The notes below the pieces were generated by a model that was not told the origin of the DNA, did no database searches, and saw nothing but the letters and a program-made list of their open reading frames with translations. Source: Candidatus Aminicenantota bacterium (GTDB taxonomy: Bacteria; Acidobacteriota; Aminicenantia; UBA2199). From it: 17,274 nucleotides of DNA. Both the position numbers and the translations under genes were made by a program. Below are positions 1 through 6,770 of the stretch, piece by piece (position 1 is the first letter of the stretch; the number at the start of each line of letters is the position of its first letter). The stretch lies in contig JAGLQA010000237.1 in assembly GCA_023137075.1 (NCBI GenBank), forward strand, positions 1 through 17,274, in the 5' to 3' direction.

Positions 1-2086
1 CCATCACGAATTGTAGCGAGTCTTGGTATGGAAAATCAAATTCCATTTCCTCGACCTGCAGCAGGTCGGGAACAAGTATCCGGTCTTCATCAATCTCATA
101 ACAGATTTCAAATTTTTTCATCAACCCGATAATAAACTTATATTTATTTTTGGGGTAATCGAAGTCCTCATCTTTTTGTTTCTTTAAAATAGCGGAAAGT
201 TGGTTGAGTTTTAAAATACCCTTTGCGTCCGCCAATTGCTGCGAATTGATGATCTTATAAACGGCGCCGGTGGCCCATTCCGGTTCCAGCACGTGGGTGC
301 CCTCCAATGCCATCTCTTTAAAATGGAGCACCACGCCCAAATCGTTCAGGAAGTCGACTAAGGTATCCCGGCCTGCTTCATCTTCATCGTTTATCCCGGC
401 CCGGCTGCATATGGCGGTATACTCCTCGTAAGAGATAAAATTCTTCGTCATATTTTCCAATTCGCTTTTGACCCGGAACCAGGCAGACGGCCAAGTGGTG
501 CTGAGTATTTCCACCCGGGGCAATTCTCTTTTTAAAGCCGTACAAAAGGCCGCTACCCCGGTTTGTTTTGCACAGGAGATGCGAAAGAAGCCTTTTATAT
601 TGGGGTATTTGTCCCGGAGGAATTTGCGGTTCACGTCGAAACTGGGGTTAGCATCGATCTTGTTCATCACCACAAGCACCGGGGAATCGCCGCCAAAGCT
701 CTCGATGTGTTTGAGCCAATATTCGGTCTTCTCATCTTTTCTACCGTCTAAGACAAGGATATAGAGGCTGCGTTGGGACAAAAAGAACTGGTGGGTGGCG
801 TGCATGATCTCCTGGCCGCCGAAGTCCCATAGGTTGACTTTTATTTTGCGGCCGCCGTCTTCGATCTCCCAGGCTTCGATATTGATGCCGTCGGTTTTGG
901 CTTCATCCTTGTCAAAGTTCAGGCCGCGCAGGCATTTGGTCAAGGAGGTCTTACCCGCCCCACCGTCGCCCACTAACAGTACCTTCACCTCGTTTACCGG
1001 CAAATTCTCTTTTTCTTTTTCATCCAAGGATTTTAAATAGGCCCATATCGCTCTCCCGCCTTTTCGCACAATCTCAATCGGTGGCTTCTCAATGGGGTTG
1101 CCATTCAAGAAAACACCCTTGTCACGAAAGGAATATGCAGTATCTTTTTCCACATCTATCTCCAACCAATAGTTCACAATGTTTTCTGGTAATTTGGTTA
1201 TTTTATTTTTAATCAAATTTAAAAAGGTGAGTTGCTTCAAATTTGAAAGAGAGGAGATATCCGTGATTTTATTATCATTTAGATTTAATTCTTTTAATAA
1301 AGGCAGACCTGAAAGAGAGGAGATATCCGTGATTTTATTATTTTCTAAATATAAATTCGATAGTCGATTCAGCCCCCCCAAAAAGGAGATATCTTTGATT
1401 TGATTTCTAGCTAAACCTAACTTGGTTAATCTAATCAGCCTCGAAAGAAAGGAGATATCCGTGATTTTGTTTCCAGCTAAACTTAACTCGGTTAATCCAG
1501 TCAGCAACGAAAGAGAAGAAATATCCGTGATTTGATTATCGGTTAAAACTAACTGAGTTAATCGGCACAAACCTGAAAGATATGAGATATCCTTGATTTG
1601 ATTTCCACTTAAATCTAACTGTGTTAATCCATTCAGCAACGAAAGAGCGGAGGTATCCGTGATTTGATTACAACTTAAATCTAAGCGTTTTAATTTAGTC
1701 AGATTTGAGAGATATGAGATATCCGTGATTTGATTATCGGTTAAAACTAACTGAGTTAATCGATTCAATCCGAATAGAGCAGAGATGTCCGTGATTTGAT
1801 TTTCACCAATGTATAAATTCGTTAATCGACTTAGACTGGAGATAAAGGAATAATCTTTTAGTATAGTTAAAGTCAAACTGAGTTTTCGGAGATGCTTAAA
1901 CTTCGGCAGAATTTCCGGGGAATTTTTTTTCTTTATCACATCTAAATTTAATCCTACTACCTGCCCCTGCTCATCTACTGCATAACCGTTATTTTCATAC
2001 CTTTCTATACGGTCATACTCGATCTGCTGTAATTGTATTCCGATTGCTTTTTTCAATTCTTTTATAATCGCTAAATCATCCGGCAT
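1..2086 (-). CDS. ROCO-family protein: leucine-rich repeats, Roc GTPase, COR (partial, C-terminus outside window)
   Basis: The reading frame is open from an ATG at 2086 to the left edge (695 codons), so the C-terminus is missing. Residues 1-87 are a leader with one degenerate repeat. Residues 88-307 hold ten 22-residue leucine-rich repeats of the pattern LxxLxLxxNxITDISxLxxL, resembling internalin spacing. A cap with 'GNPIEKPP', typical of bacterial ROCO proteins, leads to a Roc GTPase: P-loop GDGGAGKTS (373-381), DFGGQE switch (about 420-425), and NKID (about 473) for guanine. The sequence after about residue 530 fits the COR dimerisation domain. ROCO proteins (the LRRK2 family) are GTPases that dimerise through COR; their bacterial roles are mostly unknown. 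An AAGGAGGA site at 2091-2098 lies 5 bases before the ATG and fixes the start. The LRR part is visibly richer in A+T than the Roc/COR part. The ROCO assignment is firm; the ligand and any effector domain downstream cannot be seen. Confidence 0.93.
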   Translation of the reverse strand, partial: MPDDLAIIKELKKAIGIQLQQIEYDRIERYENNGYAVDEQGQVVGLNLDVIKKKNSPEILPKFKHLRKLSLTLTILKDYSFISSLSRLTNLYIGENQITDISALFGLNRLTQLVLTDNQITDISYLSNLTKLKRLDLSCNQITDTSALSLLNGLTQLDLSGNQIKDISYLSGLCRLTQLVLTDNQITDISSLSLLTGLTELSLAGNKITDISFLSRLIRLTKLGLARNQIKDISFLGGLNRLSNLYLENNKITDISSLSGLPLLKELNLNDNKITDISSLSNLKQLTFLNLIKNKITKLPENIVNYWLEIDVEKDTAYSFRDKGVFLNGNPIEKPPIEIVRKGGRAIWAYLKSLDEKEKENLPVNEVKVLLVGDGGAGKTSLTKCLRGLNFDKDEAKTDGINIEAWEIEDGGRKIKVNLWDFGGQEIMHATHQFFLSQRSLYILVLDGRKDEKTEYWLKHIESFGGDSPVLVVMNKIDANPSFDVNRKFLRDKYPNIKGFFRISCAKQTGVAAFCTALKRELPRVEILSTTWPSAWFRVKSELENMTKNFISYEEYTAICSRAGINDEDEAGRDTLVDFLNDLGVVLHFKEMALEGTHVLEPEWATGAVYKIINSQQLADAKGILKLNQLSAILKKQKDEDFDYPKNKYKFIIGLMKKFEICYEIDEDRILVPDLLQVEEMEFDFPYQDSLQFVM
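1166..1825 (-). repeat. Ten tandem 66-bp LRR-coding units inside the ROCO gene
   Basis: Ten in-frame 66-bp units encode the 22-residue repeats. Several are nearly identical in DNA. A 44-base stretch is exactly repeated at 1521-1564 and 1719-1762, 198 bp (three units) apart, and a 32-base stretch recurs at 1244-1275 and 1310-1341, one unit apart. This indicates recent unit and segmental duplication, so the copy number could vary between strains. Confidence 0.9.
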
Positions 2087-2123
2087 TATGTCCTCCTTCC
2101 CGGTTTATTCCATTTCATAAAAG

Positions 2124-2152
2124 ATTATAGCATGATGGTTTGAGATTAACAA
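2124..2152 (-). promoter_or_regulatory. Promoter of the ROCO gene
   Basis: On the minus strand TTGTTA (2152-2147) is followed after 17 bp by a perfect TATAAT (2129-2124), with TG one base upstream (extended -10). The predicted start is near 2117, giving a leader of about 30 nt that contains the Shine-Dalgarno site. Confidence 0.7.
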
Positions 2153-2258
2153 TGTATGGATCAATCCCTAAATCCACCACCTGTTTAGAACTGTATGGAG
2201 CCGGCCAGGATTTGGTATTCCCCCGTCTTTCAATCCTATAGTTGGTTTACTTTTTTTT

Positions 2259-2390
2259 GAAATCCGTGTCAATTTGAGTTAATTTGTGGGCTATTAAGAT
2301 CTTAGTAATCTTGAATGCTTTTATCCGTGTCCCACCGTGTAAATCCGTGGCTGAATTTAGTCCATAGTAATCTTGAACGCTTTTATCCGT
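2259..2390. repeat. Decayed interspersed 'ATCCGTG' repeat
   Basis: The 2087-2455 intergenic stretch contains no gene I can support. Within it are several 'atccgtg' or near-'atccgtg' units, separated by short spacers. A 26-base segment starting 'tagtaatcttga' occurs at 2303-2328 and 2365-2390 with one mismatch. The style resembles short 'ATCCGTGTAAATCCGTGG' intergenic repeats I recall from other bacterial genomes. Its copy number elsewhere in this genome cannot be judged from one window. Confidence 0.5.
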
Positions 2391-2394
2391 CATT

Positions 2395-2423
2395 TTGACT
2401 GGGTGGGCGGCGAGTGATATAAT
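2395..2423 (+). promoter_or_regulatory. Promoter of the PHP-domain gene
   Basis: TTGACT (2395-2400), a 17-bp spacer and a perfect TATAAT (2418-2423) make a near-consensus housekeeping promoter. The start should fall near 2430, giving a leader of about 26 nt with only a weak GAG ribosome site. The -35 box begins five bases after the end of the decayed repeat. Confidence 0.75.
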
Positions 2424-2455
2424 ACTGCTTGATTGTTTAATATATTGAGAAACCA

Positions 2456-4147
2456 ATGAAACGAAGAAAAGTAAAACGGGTATTAAAATATACGCTGATT
2501 GTAATCCTGATCCTGTTGATCATTACCATCTGGCCTTCTCTTTTTTATAAAGCGGAGAAAAACGACAACCCGATGCCGGCCTATTATAAAAAAGGCGTTT
2601 ATCACCTGCATTCCGTCTTTTCCGACGGTACGGGTGACCTGCGGAAAATCACCGGGGCCGCCTCTTCACGAAATCTCGATTTTGTCATATTGACGGATCA
2701 CGGTAGACCCAATATCCCTTGCGTGAAAGCGACGGCTTATTACGACCATGTCCTGCTTATCGGCGGTTCGGAATTTTCCCTGAATTGCGGCCACCTGGCT
2801 GCCGCGGGTTTTAGCATTCCCGGTTATATCTTCCCTCCGGAACCCCAGGAGGCGATTAACGACGTGATTGCCGACAAGGGAGTATGTTTTATCTCCCACC
2901 CTTATGACCGGATCGCCTGGACCGATTGGGATGTCAAAGATTTTACCGGCATCGAAGTGTTGAGCGCCGCAAGTTGCGCGGGGAAACTCTCTATTTTTCA
3001 ATTCCTGGCTTTCTTAGCACGGTATCCCTTTAATCACAACTACGCCCTGCTTAAGACCCTGCACTACCCGGAAAAAAATATAGCAAAGTGGAATGAGATC
3101 AATAGGAGGGGAAAATACTACGGTATTTACGCCCTGGACGCCCATGCCAAATTGCCGGTAACCAAAAAAATCCGCTTCCATTTTCCTTCTTATAAAGCAA
3201 TGTTCGAAATCTTAACGGTATATGTAAAGGTGGATGAGGAATTTTCGCAGGAAGCAGGGCATGCCGAGTCGAGTATTATTTTGTCCCTGAAAAAAGGGCA
3301 TTTTTTTAACGTAATCGAGGCAATCGCACCGGCAAATGGTTTCGAGGCCTCTTTTACCGGGGAAGACGGTAATATAATTGAAATGGGCGACAGTTCCGAT
3401 GCGGAAGCAGGTGTGATAAAAATTACGCTGCCCTTTACCTTTGCGACGGACATCCTGGTTAAACGAAACGGCGGCCTATATAAAAAAATACCGGGCAATA
3501 CAAAAAAAGAGGTTAACCTGGAGGTAAATCAACCGGGCGTCTATTATATCGAAGTCTATGTGGCTAAAAATAGTTTTAAAAAACTGCCGTGGATCCTGAC
3601 CAATCCCTTCTTTTTAAATGTCAAATACCCGGGTGAACCACAAAATCTCGAAGAAGACGAAATAGAATTAAAAAAGCTCCTGGTTGATAGAAAGAATTTT
3701 TTCAAGGCCGAGCCTAACAGCAGTTCAGAGGGAACTCTCAGTTACGATGTGGGGAAAGCTGATGAATTAATCACAAAACTCAAATTCCACCTGCAAAAAG
3801 AGCCGGGCAAAGAAGATTTCTGGTCCTGTTTAGCGCACAGGGAGAATTTTGATTTTTCGGGTTTCGCCGGTATGGTTTTTGAGGCAAAATCTAATGAGAG
3901 ACTGAGATTCTGGGTAGAACTGCGCACCACCGGTAGTGAGGGCGAAAAATGGTACAGTCACTCCTTTCTTTGCGGTAGGGAGTGGAAAAGAATCCACATT
4001 CCCTTTGACCGGTTTCACCTGGTTTACGGCTTACGAGAAAAACCGGAAATCTCCAAAATCAATTCCATCTTTTTTACCATAAACAACGGTATTGCCTATC
4101 CGGGTACAGAGGGCGCCCTGGAACTGAAAAGCATCGGGCTGTATTAA
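2456..4147 (+). CDS. Membrane-anchored PHP-domain metallohydrolase with C-terminal CIA30/CBM-like domain
   Basis: 563 residues. A basic N-terminus (KRRKVKR) precedes one hydrophobic segment (about 11-31), so the protein is probably anchored with its bulk outside the cytoplasm. Residues about 46-235 form a PHP (polymerase and histidinol phosphatase) domain: HLHS with H50, H52 and D57, TDHG with D81/H82, E106, H113, H148 ('SHPYD') and a final D228-A-H230. These match the full set of metal ligands of active PHP phosphoesterases, which usually bind three metals. The middle (about 300-400) looks like a beta-rich linker domain. Residues about 410-563, with 'DFSGFAGMVFEAKS' and 'WKRIHIPFDRF', resemble CIA30/CBM11-type galactose-binding folds. 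A phosphoesterase acting on a surface or periplasmic glycan or phosphoester is plausible, but the substrate is unknown. The gene is transcribed alone from its own promoter. Confidence 0.82.
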   Translation: MKRRKVKRVLKYTLIVILILLIITIWPSLFYKAEKNDNPMPAYYKKGVYHLHSVFSDGTGDLRKITGAASSRNLDFVILTDHGRPNIPCVKATAYYDHVLLIGGSEFSLNCGHLAAAGFSIPGYIFPPEPQEAINDVIADKGVCFISHPYDRIAWTDWDVKDFTGIEVLSAASCAGKLSIFQFLAFLARYPFNHNYALLKTLHYPEKNIAKWNEINRRGKYYGIYALDAHAKLPVTKKIRFHFPSYKAMFEILTVYVKVDEEFSQEAGHAESSIILSLKKGHFFNVIEAIAPANGFEASFTGEDGNIIEMGDSSDAEAGVIKITLPFTFATDILVKRNGGLYKKIPGNTKKEVNLEVNQPGVYYIEVYVAKNSFKKLPWILTNPFFLNVKYPGEPQNLEEDEIELKKLLVDRKNFFKAEPNSSSEGTLSYDVGKADELITKLKFHLQKEPGKEDFWSCLAHRENFDFSGFAGMVFEAKSNERLRFWVELRTTGSEGEKWYSHSFLCGREWKRIHIPFDRFHLVYGLREKPEISKINSIFFTINNGIAYPGTEGALELKSIGLY

Positions 4148-4255
4148 AAACAGACCGGGATGCGTCATGGCTGCGATGATTCAAATATATTAATTTAGCT
4201 TTATGAAAGGTATGCAGGCTGTAGTCGGAATTTAAAAAAAATAGGGTGTTAGGTA

Positions 4256-4284
4256 TTGAAAAAAATTTATTTTTCATATAAAAT
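4256..4284 (+). promoter_or_regulatory. Possible promoter of the response regulator gene
   Basis: TTGAAA (4256-4261), 17 bp and TAAAAT (4279-4284) would start transcription near 4291, only a couple of bases before the ATG at 4293. That makes the mRNA essentially leaderless. The GAGGA at 4286-4290 is too close to the ATG to be a normal ribosome site, which fits this reading. Confidence 0.45.
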
Positions 4285-4292
4285 AGAGGAAA

Positions 4293-4673
4293 ATGGTAGA
4301 GAAAAAGATTCTAATTGTTGATGATGAAGAATTTATTTGCGATATATTAGGGGAAGCCCTTACCAACAAAGGATATGAAGTTAGAATAGCAACCAACGCT
4401 GAAGAGGGCCTGGATATTCTAAAAAAGGAAGATATCCCGGTTATCTTCCTCGATCTCAACCTCCCGGGGATGAACGGAATCGAATTATGTAAACATATTC
4501 GCGAAAAAAAATCGAGAGCCGTCATATACGCGGTTACCGGTTACTCTTCCCTTTTTGGAGTTTCGGAATGTAAAAAAGTGGGATTTAACGATTTTTTTAC
4601 CAAACCGGTTAAATTGAAAGTTATTTTCAAAGCGGCAAAGGATGCTTTTGATAACATAAATCAATCTATATAA
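4293..4673 (+). CDS. Single-domain (CheY-like) response regulator
   Basis: 126 residues make one receiver domain with no output domain. The acidic pocket is D10/D11 in 'ILIVDDEE', the phosphoacceptor is D54 in 'IFLDLNLPGMNG', the switch threonine is T82 ('VTGYS') and the conserved lysine is K104 ('FFTKPV'). All catalytic receiver residues are present, so it should be phosphorylated by a histidine kinase. None is encoded nearby, making it an orphan. Such stand-alone receivers act by protein contact (chemotaxis, phosphorelay or sporulation-type relays). The partner cannot be told from the window. The gene runs towards the glycosyltransferase gene, with 9 bases between the stop codons. Confidence 0.92.
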   Translation: MVEKKILIVDDEEFICDILGEALTNKGYEVRIATNAEEGLDILKKEDIPVIFLDLNLPGMNGIELCKHIREKKSRAVIYAVTGYSSLFGVSECKKVGFNDFFTKPVKLKVIFKAAKDAFDNINQSI

Positions 4674-4692
4674 CCCGTGGAATCACCGGGTT
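4672..4692. terminator. Bidirectional terminator between convergent genes
   Basis: AACCCGTG (4672-4679) pairs with CAC-C-GGGTT (4684-4692) around a GAAT loop with one bulged C. TTTT (4691-4694) closes the plus side and a short T/A-rich run lies on the minus side. The hairpin overlaps the response regulator stop (4671-4673) and contains the glycosyltransferase stop (4683-4685), so it can serve both genes. Confidence 0.65.
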
Positions 4693-5825
4693 TTGTAAGA
4701 CGAGTAAATCTCCCTCAAGCCGTTCAACATTTTTCCCAGGTTGTAATTGGTCTCAACCTCTGTGAAAAGATTCCTGGCGCAGCGGTTCAAATCGTATTTG
4801 CCGGCAGCAGCATCTTTTATTGCGACGGCCAATTCCTCAACATCTTCATTTTTAAAGAGAATTCCCTTATCTCCTTTTAATATCTCCCTGTTACCATAGG
4901 TTTCCGATGCCAGAACCGGGATTTGCAGCAGTCCTGTTTCTAATAAGACAATGGGCAGGCCTTCCCACCGTGAGGGAAGCAGAAAAACATCACAGGCTTT
5001 TATGAGTTTATAAACATCCACTCTCTCTCCTAAAAAAGAGATATATTCGGAGACTGAAAGTTCCCGGCTCAGGGCTTTCATCCGCTCAAATTCGGAACCA
5101 TGGCCCACAAAAATAAAACGGATTTTTTCCGTTTCCCGGCTGAATTTTTCCTTTAACCGGGCAATCGCCTGAACCAGGATGTCGTATCCTTTCTGATAAT
5201 CGAAGCGGGCGACAGTTATGAATAAAAAATGACGGGCCGGTAGGTTTAACTCCTTTCTCAGGTCTGTTTTTGATCCGGTTGTTCGGCTGATTTTTGTAAA
5301 ATCGATACCATTGGTCAGGTAAACGACATTTTTTAATAGGTATTTTTTTTCTAAGAAGTCCCGGTCTTCATGTGATACGGCTATCACCCCGGCGGGTTTT
5401 TTTAAGATTATCTTCTCAAGATAAAATCTCAGGGTATATTTCAGCTTATCACGTATTAAACCGGAAAATTCATATTTATGGATATGGAGACCGTGAGCGG
5501 TAAAGATTACCGGGATTTTATAACGCTGCAGGGTTCTTTTACTAATACTTCCATGGGTTGCGGGTGCCAACCGCTTTTTAAAAAAAAAGAAAAGGGGTCT
5601 CAGGTGGTGAATATGGACCAGGTCCGGTTTATCTTTCAGGACATAACCGGGCTGATACCCGCCCGTATAAATCTTGACATTTTCAAGGTCTTTGAATTTT
5701 TGCTCTGCTCTGCCGGATTTCGCAAATATGCCGAATTTAAACTCTTTGAGACCTTTTACAATTTGATAGATATGCTCGATACCGCCGCCCAGGGAGAATC
5801 GATCGGTTACAAGATGTATCAGCAT
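4683..5825 (-). CDS. GT-B glycosyltransferase, family GT4-like
   Basis: 380 residues, normal for this family. The N-terminal half begins 'IHLVTDRFSLGGGIEHI', the glycine-rich acceptor-side loop of GT-B enzymes. The C-terminal half has 'ARFDYQKGYDILVQAI' (about 206-221), 'FVGHGSEF' and the E-x7-E nucleotide-sugar motif E288-GLPIVLL-E296, all typical of retaining GT4 enzymes. It should transfer a sugar from a nucleotide donor at the cytoplasmic face of the membrane. Its ATG shares one base with the rmd-like stop codon (TAATG), suggesting translational coupling. A GGAGGG site lies 13 nt upstream inside that gene. The partner enzyme suggests a GDP-linked 6-deoxyhexose donor for LPS or O-antigen synthesis, but donor and acceptor are inferred from context only. 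Confidence 0.88.
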   Translation of the reverse strand: MLIHLVTDRFSLGGGIEHIYQIVKGLKEFKFGIFAKSGRAEQKFKDLENVKIYTGGYQPGYVLKDKPDLVHIHHLRPLFFFFKKRLAPATHGSISKRTLQRYKIPVIFTAHGLHIHKYEFSGLIRDKLKYTLRFYLEKIILKKPAGVIAVSHEDRDFLEKKYLLKNVVYLTNGIDFTKISRTTGSKTDLRKELNLPARHFLFITVARFDYQKGYDILVQAIARLKEKFSRETEKIRFIFVGHGSEFERMKALSRELSVSEYISFLGERVDVYKLIKACDVFLLPSRWEGLPIVLLETGLLQIPVLASETYGNREILKGDKGILFKNEDVEELAVAIKDAAAGKYDLNRCARNLFTEVETNYNLGKMLNGLREIYSSYKTR

Positions 5826-6760
5826 TAATGGATTTTCTCCCTCCAGTAATTTAGCAAATCAAGCAGCGTTTGTTCGATTTTATACTGCGGTTGAAGATTA
5901 AATTTTTTCCGTATTAATGAATTGTCTCCGGCCAGCCTGGGAATATCCAAAGACCTGAACCTCTCTTTATCTTCCACGATTTTAATCTCTTTACCGGAAA
6001 ATGAGAGCAAGATGTCGAGCAGCTCTTTTATGGAATAGGTTGTACCGGAACACAGGTTGTAGATGTCTCCCCTACTGCCTTTCTGGGATATGATCTTTAA
6101 ATAACGGGCCGTATCCCGGACATCGGAAAAATCTCGAACAGCGGAGAGGTTACCGACGCGTATCACCGGTTCTTTTTTACCCTTTTCCAGTGCGGCAATT
6201 TGCGAAGAGAAATCGGAGGTGACAAATTTTTTATCCTGGCCGGGACCGGTAAAATTGAAGGATCGCAGCTTGATAATGTCAAGGTCTTTTGATTTGATAG
6301 AGAGGTCGGCCGCCAATTCCATGGCATACTTCGATAAGGAGTAGGGATTCCGCACCGATATTGCCGTATTTTCGTCCAGTAGTTTCTTTTCCTTATCTCC
6401 ATATAACTCCGCCGAACTCATTAGCAGCACCCGGGAATCCGCGGCGAATAAGGCGATGGCTTCGAGTAAATTTGAACTTCCGATAAAGTTTACTTCATAG
6501 GTCAAATCCTGGTTCTTCCAGGAAAAGCCCACGTTGGTAATTGCGGCTAAGTGAAAGGTGACATGGGGTTTTATTTTTTTTACGATTGAAAAGAGTTTTT
6601 CTTTATTCCGGATATCGATATTATAAACATCGATCCTGTCGGAGTCGAAACCCGGAATTTCCGTAATGCCGGATAACCTGCAGGTGCCTTCCTTGTGAAG
6701 CAGGTCGACCAGGTAAGATGCCAGGAAACCCGAACAGCCTGTTATGAATACTCGTTTCAT
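5825..6760 (-). CDS. rmd: NAD(P)-dependent sugar reductase, GDP-6-deoxy-D-mannose reductase (RMD)-like
   Basis: 311 residues, an extended short-chain dehydrogenase. The Rossmann motif is G8-CS-G11-FL-A14. The catalytic triad is S116 ('SSAELYG'), Y140 and K144 (YSLSK). 'FTGPGQ', 'VGNLSAVRDFSDVRD' and the C-terminal 'DIPRLAGDNSLIRKKF' followed by 'LLDLLNYWREK' match GDP-4-keto-6-deoxy-D-mannose reductases, which make GDP-D-rhamnose, more closely than GDP-mannose 4,6-dehydratases. A dehydratase partner is not in the window. It lies 10 bases after lptD and overlaps the glycosyltransferase start by one base, so the three genes are likely one operon. A GGTGA site in the lptD end serves as ribosome site. 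Confidence is high for the enzyme family and moderate for the exact sugar. Confidence 0.72.
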   Translation of the reverse strand: MKRVFITGCSGFLASYLVDLLHKEGTCRLSGITEIPGFDSDRIDVYNIDIRNKEKLFSIVKKIKPHVTFHLAAITNVGFSWKNQDLTYEVNFIGSSNLLEAIALFAADSRVLLMSSAELYGDKEKKLLDENTAISVRNPYSLSKYAMELAADLSIKSKDLDIIKLRSFNFTGPGQDKKFVTSDFSSQIAALEKGKKEPVIRVGNLSAVRDFSDVRDTARYLKIISQKGSRGDIYNLCSGTTYSIKELLDILLSFSGKEIKIVEDKERFRSLDIPRLAGDNSLIRKKFNLQPQYKIEQTLLDLLNYWREKIH

Positions 6761-6770
6761 TGATCCGCGG

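Noticed and set aside
1166..1825. Regular 66-bp repeats that could look like a CRISPR array
   Set aside because: The units are in frame, code for leucine-rich repeats and have no constant repeat with unrelated spacers.
2247..2456. Small minus-strand reading frame of 69 codons
   Set aside because: It runs through the decayed intergenic repeat, has no ribosome site and no recognisable protein features.
4677..5828. Plus-strand reading frames at 4677-4880 and 5478-5828
   Set aside because: They are antisense to the glycosyltransferase gene, whose motifs and ribosome context are convincing.
5825..6760. Call as GDP-mannose 4,6-dehydratase
   Set aside because: The 'VGNLSAVRDFSDVRD' segment and the 'DIPRLAGDNSLIRKKF' end fit the reductase better, and the protein is shorter than the dehydratase.
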